A DNA stretch of 64,000 nt from Smallanthus sonchifolius. Lineage: Eukaryota > Streptophyta > Magnoliopsida > Asterales > Asteraceae. The position numbers and the translations under genes were made by a program. Of the stretch, positions 23,646 through 34,862 are shown piece after piece. Under the pieces are notes generated by a model. That model had not been told where the DNA came from, did not search any database, and saw only the letters and a program-made list of their open reading frames with translations. How positions within the stretch are numbered: the stretch's first letter is position 1; each line of letters opens with the position of its first letter. The stretch spans positions 78,933,501 through 78,997,500 of the forward strand of contig CM042021.1 of assembly GCA_023525975.1 (NCBI GenBank), given 5' to 3'.

Positions 23646-26600
23646 ATGGCAAATATGGTTCAAGTCACGAATATGTTCAATTATGACAATGAGATCGGTA
23701 CACATCAAAAACCTCCGAAGTTGTTGAATCTAGCTAATTATTCTAATTGGAAAGATCGGTTTGACCAGTTCGTATCTTTTACCGATACTAGTTTGTGGAT
23801 TCTGATTTTAGAAGGATATACGCATCCTACTTATTCGTGGATGGGAAAGGATGATGTTCCGAAGCCGGTGTCAGCGTTAACTACTGAAGAGAAGTTGTTA
23901 TTTGATAGGGAAAAGAAAGCAATGGCTAGTATTTTGATGTCTCTTCCAAAGGAAATATATCACAGTTTTAAACAGTTCAAGTCTTCTCAACAACTATGGG
24001 AAGTATTATAGAAAAGGTGTGAAGGAAGTTTGGATGTGAAGAAGAGTAGAAAGGAGTTACTAAAGAAGCAGTTCCTGGTCTTTAAACATTTTCAAAACGA
24101 ATCCTTGGATGATCTTGCTACAAGATTCTATCATCTTCTTAGTGAACTGGCTAGTGCGTCTGTGGTGTATGAGACTGAGGAAATCAATGATAAATTCTTG
24201 GAGGCTTTACCATCGAAATTTGATGTGTATACGGTTTTAATCAAAGAGAATATTAAGTACAAAACCATGTCTCTTGAAGAAGTTCTAGGGAAGATTCAGT
24301 CGCATGACATGAATATGAAAAAGAAAGAGACTAATATGGAGCATATCCAGGATCCCTCAATGTATTTTGCCAAATCTACTGGTAAATCTGGTACTGGAGT
24401 GGCATTCTTTTCTGGTGATGCTCAAGAGTCTTCAAATGATCAGTGTTCTGGAGTTCCAATTTATTCTGGTCATTCAAGCCATTCTGGATTTTCTGCGACT
24501 ACAGCTTCAACATCATCTGGATCTCATTTGAATCAGAAAGTTACTGATGATTATCTTGCTATGTTTTCATCTTTCATGGCATCATATGAGAATTTTATTG
24601 GAGGGAAAATACATGATCCTGAGGTTATAGAAGAAGATTTCAGACATATTGACCCTGTTGATCTGGAAGAAATGAATATCCAATGGAATATGGCTATGTT
24701 GATGCGCCAAGCTAAAGATTTCTTAAAGAAAACTGGCAGAAAATATATTGGTTCAAATAGTCGATCTCGTATGGGTTTTGATAAGAGCAAAGTTCGTTGT
24801 TACAACTGCCAAGAGTATGGTCACTTTGCTAAGGAGTGTGTGAAGCCGAAGGTAGAATTTGATTCTCAAAAGAAGCAGAATAATTTTCAAAACAATCAGT
24901 CTAACTTTCAGCATAATCGGAATCAATCACATGGTTCTTCTGGTAATACAAATCATGCATCTGCTTCATCGGCATTGGTTGCTCAGAACGACGAAAACTA
25001 TGACTGGGGCATTCATCTGGAAGACTTGGTGGGTGCTGTGAGTCAGGCTTTTGTTGCAGAAATTCATTCTGAAAAACCAGAGGAGTCTACTGATGATGAA
25101 AGTTCTAGTGATGATTCGTGTGATAGTGATAGTGTTCCAAGCGTTGATGATGAGGTAGAACAAGGGCAGAATATTGATTCTGATGTTGCATCAGGGGTTG
25201 CTGAGGAGGATATTGTTCTTACAGAAAATGCTTCAGTTGGTGATGATTCAGAGAATATTCCCATTGCCAAAGTATTCATGGTAGACATGTCTGATCCGTC
25301 TAAGGTAAAAGACTATGTTTGTCATATTTACTGTTCTAACTGCATTTCTGTTAAAGATAAACTGCAAAAGGTCATGGATGATAACACAAACTAGACTTGT
25401 GACATGAAATCAATGCATTCAGTTAATCAGAAACTGAAAGATAATGATAAGCTGTGCATTGATAGAATTGAGTCTTTGAAAAGAGACTTAAATTCTCTTG
25501 GGCTAAAATACAAAGAGCAGGGTTATCATCTAGATATGGCTTATGCTGAAATAGAAAAACGTAATGAAGCTGTTGCCCAAAAGAATAAAGAAATATCTGA
25601 CAAAGAGTCTGAGGTGATCAAACTTCATCCTAAGTTGGAACAATTTGAAAGTTCTTCAGTTGTTTTGGATTATTTCAACTCAAATGCTGATCCTACTAAG
25701 CGTGTTGCTGGTATTGGATTTATTCCTCCACCGTTTAATGCAAATTATGTGGTGGAACCTGAAATCATAAATGAAGAGGAGATAGATCCAAAAACTGTGT
25801 TAAAGGTGAATCCGGTAACTGGGGAGGATATGGTGTATGAGTCTGATTCTGAAGATGAGATGTCGATGAAAAGAAGGTCGAGGGCATTCCAAAAGAAGTG
25901 AAAATTGATGACCCAACAGTTGTTAAAACTGTTACCCGGGATAGATGCATTATGACTGAACCCGAAGAGGTGAAAGTTGTTCCAACTAAACTTTCTCCAA
26001 TCTTACAGTCAAGTGGGTTTGTTGCGGTTGGTTATCTAAAAGTGAATTCTTCAAAGGTGCCAACACAGACTTATGTTCCAAAGAAGCCGATAAATTGTTC
26101 TGGACATTCCTCTGAAGCTTATTCTTCTGATGGATTCTCAAATTCAAAGAAAACTTCTTATTTCAGAACTTATCAAGAAAGAAGAGTGTGTTTTCATTGC
26201 AACGAGGCTGGTCACATTCTGATCAATTGTCCTTACAAGAACCAGGGTAAAATGAAGATTGTTCCTTCACAACCGAAAGTGGTGAAGATTCTGAAAAGAA
26301 AAGATGAGGGAAAGTCGTCTTCTAGTTTGGAGAAAAAGTTGCCTGGTCGATCTTTTGTTAAATCCTCTGGATTTAAACAACAGGATAAATTGAATGCTAA
26401 ATCTTTTGTATGCAAAGAGAAGCTTGAGATTCCTAATGTTGGAATTTCAAAAGATTCTCATCAGGAAGTTAAACTGTCTAGACCTCAAAGGAGAAGACGA
26501 AACAGAAAATTAAAGAAAATTTTGGAAACATCTGAAACTGACAATAATATATCAAATAATGTTTTTCAAAATAATAAAAATGGATCTTCTTTGAAAAATT

Positions 26601-26725
26601 CTGATTGTCAAACTTCTGTTCCAAAAGTGAATGATAAGATTGATTGTAAATTACAAGAAGTTGTTTATTTTGATCAATCTGGACGACCCAAGACCACGAT
26701 GGCTTGGGTTCCTATTTCTAACTGA
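23646..26725 (+). pseudogene. gag of Sirevirus X (broken)
   Basis: Start chosen at Met 23646 because Z begins at the equivalent place (NYDNEIGT follows in both); a Met at 23616 is also in frame. About 1026 codons: N-terminal Copia gag domain, CCHC knuckle RCYNCQEYGHFAKEC, acidic Ser/Asp region, long coiled coil (25404-25640), second knuckle VCFHCNEAGHILINC, basic RPQRRRRNRKLKKIL, ending WVPISN and a stop. Breaks: TAG at 24009 (Z has CAG), TAG at 25392, and a frameshift near 25870. The terminal WVPISN stop is shared with Y, so it is the natural end of gag rather than a lesion. Confidence 0.9.
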
Positions 26726-26743
26726 TTCTCGTTGTTTATGTAG

Positions 26744-29700
26744 GGACAACCAAGGAGGACTATCAACAATACATGGTATGTGGATAGTGGTTGTTCTCGA
26801 CATATGACAGGGAATGTTAGATTGCTTGAGGATGTTAAACAAATTGATGGTGGTTATGTCGCTTTTGCGGGTAATAAAGGCGGGTATATAACTGGATAGG
26901 GAACGTTAAAGAATGACAAAGTAAAATTTGAAAAGGTGAATTATGTTGAGCAGCTGGAACACAATCTTTTAAGCGTATCACAAGTCTGTGACAAGAAGTT
27001 TTCGTTCCATTTCAACGATCATGAATGTTATATTCTGAAACCGGGTTTTGTGATTCCTGATGAATGGATTCTCATGAAGGCTCCAAGGAGAAATGACACG
27101 TATGTCCTTGACATGAGTGTAGCCACTACAACGGATTCAATTCCAACATGTTTACTCTCCAAGGCGTCTGAATCTGATTCAATTTTGTGGCACAGGAAGC
27201 TAGCTCACATTAACTACCAGAAGATGAACTATATTGTTCGGAATGATCTGGTTCTTGGTATTCCGAAGATGAAATTCTCAGTTCCTGATGATTGTATTCC
27301 TTGCAAGAAGGGGAAGCAAAGAAAGAAATCTCACAAATCTAAATCGACGAATTCTATCGTAACTCCTTTGGAGTTGCTGCATATGGATTTGTTCGGTCCT
27401 ATCAGTATTAGGAGCATTGGTGGGAAATCATACTGCTTGGTAGTAACTGATGATTACTCCCGATTTTCATGGGTTAAGTTTCTTTCCTCTAAAGCTGAAA
27501 CCACTGAGTTGGTACAATACTTAATCCTGGGTTTAGAGAATTTATTCAATATGAAAGTCAGAAGAATAAGGAGTGACAATGGCAGCGAATTTAAGAATAG
27601 CAAAATGGGCTTATTCTGTCTACAAAAAGGAATTCATCATGAATTCAGTGCGCCATATGTTCCTCAACAAAACGGTGTCGCTGAACGAAAGAACAAGACT
27701 TTGGTCGAAACAGCTCGCACGATGCTTGCGGATTCTAAGCTTCCAGTCACCTTTTGGGCTGAAGCTGTGAATACTGCGTGTCATGTTTTGAACAGGGTCT
27801 TGACCGTCAAGCGACATAACAAGACTTGCTATGAATTGCTGAATAATCGAAATCCGAATCTGGATTATTTACTACCTTTTGGTAATCCTTGCACCCTATT
27901 GAAAGTTTGAGATGTCCCAACAAAATTCAGTGCGAAGGCTATTGAAGGGATTTTTCTGGGGTATGTGGCTAATTCGACAACCAAGAGGGTTTATGACAAA
28001 GAGACGCGGCAAGTTGAAGAATGGTTCCATATTGACTGTTCAAATCGGTCTTTACCACAAATGGCGATTGGTCCGGATTGGGCATTTGATTATGAAAACT
28101 TATTCAAGTCTTTTAATTTACCTTCTGATATTTCTGCTGAAGATGCTGCTGTTCTTTATGATTCTTGTCAGGATGCACAGCACAATGGATTTCTACCACA
28201 TCCAGTTCCAAATTCATCGATTCCATCTACTTCTGCTCCCGATCAAAATGTTGCTTCTTGTTCAGGTCCACAGAATTCAGAGAGTGAGGAGGATAATGCT
28301 ATTTTTCAAGATTCTTCTGCTGATCCGTTGTTGGGTGATGATCCATTATCTTCGACACAGGCTCAGGGGGAGATTCCTACAAATTTAGACTCGGATATTC
28401 CTATTAATCAAGATTATTCTTATCAATCTGATTCTACTCAAGTTGACGTGTTGCCGGTTCCTGAGGTTGCATCCATCAAGGAACTCAAACATCATCCCGT
28501 GACGAATATAATTGGAAATTTACAGGATGGAGTGAAAACACGTTCTCTTGTTGATAATACTTGTTTGTATACCTGCATTAAAGATTCTGGTGTTCTTGAT
28601 GATTGTTCACATTCATGCTTTATTTCGCAGGTTGAACCCAAGAATGTTGAGATGGCTTTAAATGACAACAATTGGATAGAAGCTATGCAGGAAGAACTTG
28701 CTCAATTTGACAAACTTAAGGTTTGGAATCTTGTTGATCTTCAGAAGGGTGCGTATCCGATAGGAACAAAATGGGTGTTTAAATGTAAGAAAGACGATCG
28801 AGGTATCGTGGTACGCAACAAGGCAAGATTAGTTTTCCAGGGCTTTAATCAACAGGAAGGAATTGATTACACCGAGGTTTATGCGCCAGTTGCGAGGCTC
28901 GAAGCTATAAGGCTGTTTCTAGCTTTTGCTTCCTTTAAAGGTTTTAAGGTGTTTCAATTAGATGTAAAAAGTGCGTTTTTATATGGTAAGGTCAAGGAGG
29001 AAGTCTATGTATGTCAGTCGCCGGGGTTTGAAGATCCACTGAATCCGAATATGGTTTTCAAGCTTGATAAGGCCCTCTATGGTCTTCATCAGGATCCTCG
29101 TGCGTGGTATGAGACTTTATCCACACATCTTTTGGCGAATGACTTTGTTCGTGGAAAGATAGACTAGACCTTATTCATAAAGAAATCAGGGGGAGATTAC
29201 CTAATGGTGCAGATTTATATGGATGATATTATTTTTGGCTCGACAAACGAAGGGTTATGCAAAGACTTTGAGGGTGTTATGAAGTCGAAGTTTGAAATGT
29301 CTGCTATGGGAGAGTTATCGTTTTTCTTAGGTTTGCAAGTAAATCAAAAGGAAGATGGTTTCTTTATTCATCAGTCCAAGTATGTCAAAGACATCTTGAG
29401 CCGGTTCAAGATGGAGGACTGTACCCCATATGATACTCCAATTCCGGTCAATCATAAGTTGAATTCTGACCCGGATGGAAAAGATGTGGATTGTCGACTT
29501 TACAGAGCTATGATTGGATCCCTTATGTACTTAACCGCTTCAAGGCCATATATAATGTTCGTCGTGTGCATCTGTTCCAGATTCCAGGCAAAGCCAAAAG
29601 AATCTCACTTAATTGCTGTGAAAAGAATCTTTCGATATTTGAAAGGAAAACAACGTTTAGGGCTATGGTATCCTCATGGTTCTAACTTTGATTTCAATGC

Positions 29701-30160
29701 ATATACTGATTCTGATTTTAGTGGTTGTTGTTTGGACAGGAAATCTACAACAGGTGGTTGCCAGTTCTTAGGTAATCGACTTGTGTCCTGGCAATGCAAA
29801 AAGCAAACCACAGTTTCTTTTTCTACATGTGAAGCAGAATACATCGCTGCTGCGAGTTTTTGTTCACAAATCCTGTGGATACAACAGCAATTGAGAGATT
29901 ACGGTTTGAATTTCACAGGAACCCCTATGCTTATTGATAATAATGCTACTATGTCCATAACGAATAATCCTGTTAAACATAGTAAAACTAATCACATCAA
30001 GATTCGATATCATTTTATTCGTGATTGTGCAGAGAAAAGGTTGATTGAGCTGGTCAAGGTACACACTGACGATAATTTTGCTGATTTGTTTACCAAGGCA
30101 TTTGATCGTACCAGGTTTGAATTTCTAATTAAAATGATTGGTATGATCAATCCTGAATAA
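26744..30160 (+). pseudogene. pol of Sirevirus X (broken)
   Basis: Starts after the AG at 26742-26743. Protease active site VDSGCSRHMTGN, GAG-pre-integrase zinc domain (LWHRKLAHINYQK, CIPCKKGKQ), integrase core D-D-E (HMDLFGPI, SDNGSEF, GVAERKN), low-complexity linker, RT (IGTKWVFK, FQLDVKSAFLYG, YMDDIIFGST), RNase H (YTDSDFSG, STCEAEYIA) and C-terminus TKAFDRTRFE. In-frame stops: TAG 26897 (Gln in Z), TGA 27908 and TAG 29165. There is little frameshifting, so decay is by point mutation. The polyprotein ends at 30160, followed by a long gap before the env-like gene. Confidence 0.93.
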
Positions 30161-31790
30161 AAGTTTTTCAAAATCAGAATTTCATGGAAAATTTTTATTT
30201 TTAATGTCTTTTACTGCTTTATTACATTTTTGCATTTACATTTCAGTCAAAAAGTTGTTAACTTATAAAAAGTCAAAACAAAGTGAAAAATATAAAATTT
30301 GACATCATTTGAAGTTAGAGAAGAAATGATAGTACATCAGTGATTATTTCATAGCACATGACCTTAGTAGACCTTTGATTTATGATTGCTTAAAATGAAT
30401 TGATTTGATCTAAATTTCAGAGTCTGCATAAATGAGAAATGATACTGTTGTGAATGCTCTAATCTTGATAATTTGATTTTCAAATTTGTGTATGAGTTTT
30501 GAAACTTGAATTGTCAATAGACTAAAAGCGTTTTGAAATCAATAGTAGTGTGAAAATTAAATAAGATATGATTACATCTGTGATTTGAATCCATTATATG
30601 CCTGTGTGTGTGTAAAAGATCATTATCAGATAAAGAATATATGGTTTTAAAGAATTTCATGAGACCAATATCGAATTATATCTTTAGCACAAATTTATTT
30701 GAGTTCACTTCACTGCCCATGCCCCGAAAAATATGCAAGGTGTTGTTGAACTAAGATATGCTTTCAAAATCTGTTGAAACATATATTCGCCCTTGGATCA
30801 GTTAGATACATCATCTAGTCTGACTCCATTGAATTTTAGCCAGATAATAGTTGGATCCTCATACCTGAATCTGTTGATTCTCATTATACAGCCAATCCAT
30901 TAGAATCTTCTGATTCTGAATCATCATGATTCTTATATCCTTTGGAATCTGCTTCTATACTTGTACTAAAAGAGATAATTTCATCTTGGAAATTGATCTA
31001 ATCTTAACATAAACTGTATATGTCTTGAAGATAGTGCAATTTATCTTTCTGTTTGGCATATATGTGGGGTACACGATGTTTTTCATCTAAATGGTACTAA
31101 ATCACATGAATTTGGAGAATAAACGCTTATAGTTTCAAATTTTATAATATTGACAAATTTAAGAATTCATGCTTTATATTTCAAATTCGGTATAAATAAA
31201 AGAGCTTTTATAACATGATCTTATTTACCTTGAAATTTATCGCGTATCATTTCAAATATTATTCACATTGAATGAGTTTCAAAATGAAAAAGATGCAAAG
31301 TGCACAAGACTGAGTTGGATGGTTTCATATTATAGGTTACCCTTTGTTATTGTTAAAATGTGTGATGAATTAATTAGATACTGATATGATCTTCTTGCTC
31401 ATGATGATCATTAAAAAATATGTGCCATATTATAGGTTACCCTTTGTTATTGTTAAAATGTGTGATGAATTAATTAGATCTGATATGATCTTCTTGCTCA
31501 TGATGATCATTCAAAAATATGTGTTTCCTTTTGTACAGATAAAATCCAAAAATATGTGTTTCCTTTTATACAGATAAAATTCAAAAATATGTGTTTCCTT
31601 TTGTACAGATAAAATCCAAAAATATGTGATTCCGTTTGTATAGATAAAACTCAAAAAGATTTTGATTTTGATTTTCCATGAAAATTCTAAACTTTTATTA
31701 AAATTTTTCGGGATTGGATCGGATACATGATGCTGACGGAAGTTCGAGATTTGAAAGGTTGAAGTTGGTAAATTTTGTTCAAGGCAAAAG
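30161..31790 (+). other. Noncoding stretch between pol and env-like gene of X
   Basis: 1.6 kb of AT-rich sequence without a supported ORF. Its right half holds the tandem repeats listed next. In soybean SIRE1 pol and env-like are reported to be separated by a stop codon only, so this long gap is different. Confidence 0.7.
31326..31655. repeat. Tandem repeats in X: 100-bp duplication and 35-bp units
   Basis: 31326-31425 is repeated at 31426-31525 with a 2-nt difference. From about 31511 a 35-bp unit (CAAAAATATGTGTTTCC... GATAAAAT) occurs about four times. Confidence 0.85.
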
Positions 31791-31796
31791 TGAATA

Positions 31797-32420
31797 GGTA
31801 TTAAGTTCGCCTGTATACAGTGAAGCGAACTTAATAAGTTCGCTTAAAAACAGTGAAGCGAACTTAATCTGGTTGTCTGTGGATGGTGAAGCGAACTTAT
31901 CAAGTTCGCCGATGGCTTGTTAAGCGAACTTAACAAGTTCGCCTAAATAAGCGAACTTAATGTGTATAAGACTCTTGGTCAAGCGAACTTGACAGTCATC
32001 GTCTTCATTCGTTCAAAGCGAACTTGTCTGAAATTTTTCAAAAATTTTAATCTGTGTTGTTGGAGTTGTTTACCGATTCTATCATCTTCCAAATTGAATT
32101 GCGAACACAACCAAGGTAATTTTGTTGAATTTCATCCGTTCAATTGTGAGAATTTGATGATTTTCTTCTCGGTTTCTGTCAAATATTTGAACGAACGGTT
32201 TTTGACCTAATTTTGACCGGACTTATAAAATTGATCACTCTAATTGGTTGTTAATTGATATCGACTGATGTTCATTGTTTATTCCATGAGTTTAACTTGA
32301 TTTGTTGATTTTTGAATGTTAATCGTCATAGGTTCAGGCGAACTTGTTCCAAGCGAATTGGTTTGAAGCGAACTTTTCGCCTCTTGCAACACTAAACGAA
32401 CTTATTAAGTTCGCCTAGGG
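31797..32420. repeat. H3 palindrome array upstream of env-like gene
   Basis: Full palindromes near 31833, 31890 and 31922, plus many GCGAACTT half-sites, in two clusters (31797-32030 and 32334-32420). It is a third set of H3 elements within X, outside LTR and leader, ending about 135 bp before the env-like start. Confidence 0.88.
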
Positions 32421-32519
32421 GTTAGTGAAGATTTGGACTTGTAAATTTTTTGTGTGTGTTGAAAATATTTTTTTTTTGTTTAAATTTTTTTTTGTTTTGT
32501 TGTTTGTTCGTGTTTGTTA

Positions 32520-32554
32520 TTTTTGCTAATATGTTTGTTGTCCAACTTTTTCAG
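32520..32554 (+). promoter_or_regulatory. Candidate 3' splice site before env-like ATG
   Basis: A long T-rich tract (from 32460), a branch-like GCTAAT at 32525, then CCAACTTTTTCAG ending at 32554, with ATGG starting at 32555. This is a strong plant acceptor configuration and could give a spliced subgenomic env-like RNA. Confidence 0.55.
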
Positions 32555-33810
32555 ATGGCTCGACGTGTCAAATATAAACATAATCAAGTGGCATTGTTAG
32601 ATCCTAACATGTCCGAGGCTGTAAATTCTCAAGGCATTATAGGATTTTTGAACAGATCACGTCTTCACGTTGCTTTATCTGCTGATCCTTACATAAGTCT
32701 CGTGTATATACAGCAATTTTGGGACACAGTACATCAAGATACGGACGTTGAACCTCATGTTCTTCGTGCCACTGTTAATAATACCGAGATTGCCATTTCT
32801 GAAGAGATGATTCGTGCTGCACTTGATTTGGGTGGAAATGCTGAAGATCCGTAATCTTATCCAGGAACTCTTATTCTGGGTTGTTTTCAAAGAATGGGAT
32901 ATCGTGGAAAACAGAATGATACACAAGCACGTAAAGGTGGCTTAGTTGGTGAATGGAGGTACTTTATGCATGTGCTTATTCAGTGCATCTCTCCTCGCAA
33001 AGCTGGTACCGATGGCTTGAAGATGGCTCTTCAAACTGCAATGGTTGCTTTAACGTTGAATAAGCGATTCAATTTTGCACTTTACTTCTATAGAGATGGT
33101 CATGCAAATTAATCCAGCTGAAGGTCAAGGATTTCTGATGTATCCTCGTTTTATTCAACTGATTCTTAATCATCTAATTCCGGATCTTCCACAACATCCT
33201 ATAAGATTAACTATGACTCCGATGTCAAAGCGTATCTTTACTGATTGTACAAAATTTAAACAGCAGAATGCCGCATTGATACCGGTTACTGCTCCATTGT
33301 TTGGGCACTTAATCAATCCTGATTATATTGCACCACTGAATGACAACTGGTTTCATCCAGAAGAAATTGCTCAGGTTCCAGGCTTCAATGTTCAACAACA
33401 ACAACAACAACAACAACAACCACAACAACCAGCACAACAACAAGTTCCACAACAACAGATACCAGTTCAACAAGTACAAGTTCCCGTACAACCACAAATT
33501 CCTATTCTTGAACAAGTTCCTATTCCACAAGCTGTGGTTGAAATACCTATTCAGGAACCAGTTCAAGAAGAGGTCGTTCATGAACTTGAACACGATCTAG
33601 GAATGAACATGGATGATTTCGTTGATGATGCTGTGAATTCGTCCATTCAAGAAGCTGAAGGGAATGTGGTGACTGATGATGAATCTAGTTCCAGCTCAAG
33701 TGAGACGATATTACCTGTTACTGAAGCTACTGACTCTGATGAATCTAGGGATTTTTCCTCAGATCATTATGAGCGGTTGGCTACAATTCCACTGGCCAAT
33801 GCTGGAAAAC
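32555..33810 (+). pseudogene. env-like ORF of Sirevirus X (N-terminal part, interrupted)
   Basis: Start chosen at Met 32555 (MARRVKYKHNQVALLD), directly after the candidate splice acceptor. The in-frame Met at 32450 would add a hydrophobic stretch translated from a T-run and is less likely. The product has a conserved N-terminal domain (FLNRSRLHVAL, FWDTVHQDT, ISEEMIRAALDLGG), then a Gln/Pro-rich segment (33390-33570) and an acidic Ser tail. Breaks: TAA at 32852 in frame, a frameshift near 33090, and insertion of the Y LTR at 33811. I see no transmembrane anchor in what remains. Comparable third ORFs in Sireviruses are called env-like; entry function is unproven. Confidence 0.75.
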
Positions 33811-33862
33811 TGTTAGGACATGTTTTGTAACTGTTGATAAAATTCTGTGTAAGTTCTGCTAG

Positions 33863-33981
33863 AGGCGAACTTGTTAAGTTCGCCTAGGCTATCAGAGGCG
33901 AACTTAACAAGTTCGCTTCTATTAGAGGCGAACTTGTTAAGTTCGCTTAGCCTATTAGAGGCGAACTTAACAAGTTCGCCT
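33863..33981. repeat. Palindrome array H3 in Y LTR, 4 units
   Basis: Four 23-bp palindromes (first 33863-33885, last 33959-33981), same arms as in X, period about 32. Linker sequences differ from X, so the palindromes are better conserved than the sequence between them. Confidence 0.95.
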
Positions 33982-33997
33982 AATACTGTTCAGTGTC

Positions 33998-34005
33998 TAT
34001 AAATA
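33998..34005 (+). promoter_or_regulatory. TATA box of Y LTR
   Basis: TATAAATA, 16 nt after the last palindrome. Confidence 0.75.
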
Positions 34006-34224
34006 GCAGTTATCAGCAGAAAACAGAAATAGAGAAGAGACGATATCAGAGTAGACAGATTCTGTAATCTTGTAACCTGATATAGTGGTGGAAATACAAA
34101 GAGTTTATTTACACCGTTGTTGTTGATTGAGTCACACGAGCACGTTGATCATGGATTCCGCACGTTATCACCGTGTCGTACCGCGAGTCTAGAGATCCGT
34201 CACGCACCGAATTAGGGACCTACA

Positions 34225-34862
34225 AGTGGTATCAGAGCTTATGCTCTTGATTAGCAAAAGATTCGTGGTGTTTTCGTGTCCAATCAACATCAAAGTTCTG
34301 TGATTTTGAAGATTATTCATCTTTTTGTGTTCTTGATAAAAATGGCGAATTGTTGACAAATTTGGATTGATTTTGGATTCGTTTGATGGAATTGATCCGA
34401 TAGAAAGTTTCTAATTGTGAAATTACACATTCCTACGATCCAATTTTGTTTAATTCCATCAATTGAGCGATTTATGATGAATTCAGAGGTTTCTTGGTTC
34501 ACGATTTTGTTCTGACTCTGTTTCTGAGTTCGAATCTGTTGAACCAGGCGAACTTGCTGTTTAAGCGAACTTAATTTTAGGCGAACTTAATAAGTTCGCT
34601 TGGTGCAGGGTAAGTGAACTTAACAAGTTCGCTCCGGGTCAAGTTCGCTTCGGGTAAAGTTCGCTTCGAGTCAGTTTCAAAAAAAAAAAAAAAAAAAAAT
34701 TTTCGAAATTTTTGGCGGGAAAATTCACCTTGTCCAATTTTTTTACGGAAAGCTTATATGGTCGTTTCGAATCATTTTTGAAATTTTGAATTTTCGAAAT
34801 TTTTTAAAAAGAGTTTTTTTGGCGGGAAAATTTTTTCCGGAAATTTTCGTAAAAAATTCAAA
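34225..34862 (+). other. Leader of Y
   Basis: Holds the conserved block shared with X (34387-34464), H3 palindromes and half-sites at 34545-34670, and a run of more than 20 A at about 34680. No ORF supported before gag. Confidence 0.75.
34227..34238 (+). other. Primer binding site of Y
   Basis: TGGTATCAGAGC two bases after the LTR end. Confidence 0.94.

Larger units (their letters stand above)
33811..34224 (+). repeat. 5' LTR of Copia element Y (414 bp)
   Basis: TGTTAGGACATG...GGGACCTACA, related to but clearly diverged from the X LTR. No polypurine tract precedes it, so it is a 5' LTR inserted into the env-like gene of X; the 5 bp before it are AAAAC. A matching 3' LTR is not found in the window. 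Confidence 0.9.

Noticed and set aside
32450..32554. Hydrophobic N-terminal extension of env-like as a signal peptide
   Set aside because: Encoded by a T-run that looks like a polypyrimidine tract before an AG; Met 32555 is a better start.
33309..33593. Leu/Trp-rich minus-strand ORF that looks like a membrane protein
   Set aside because: Complement of the Gln/Pro-rich part of the env-like ORF.
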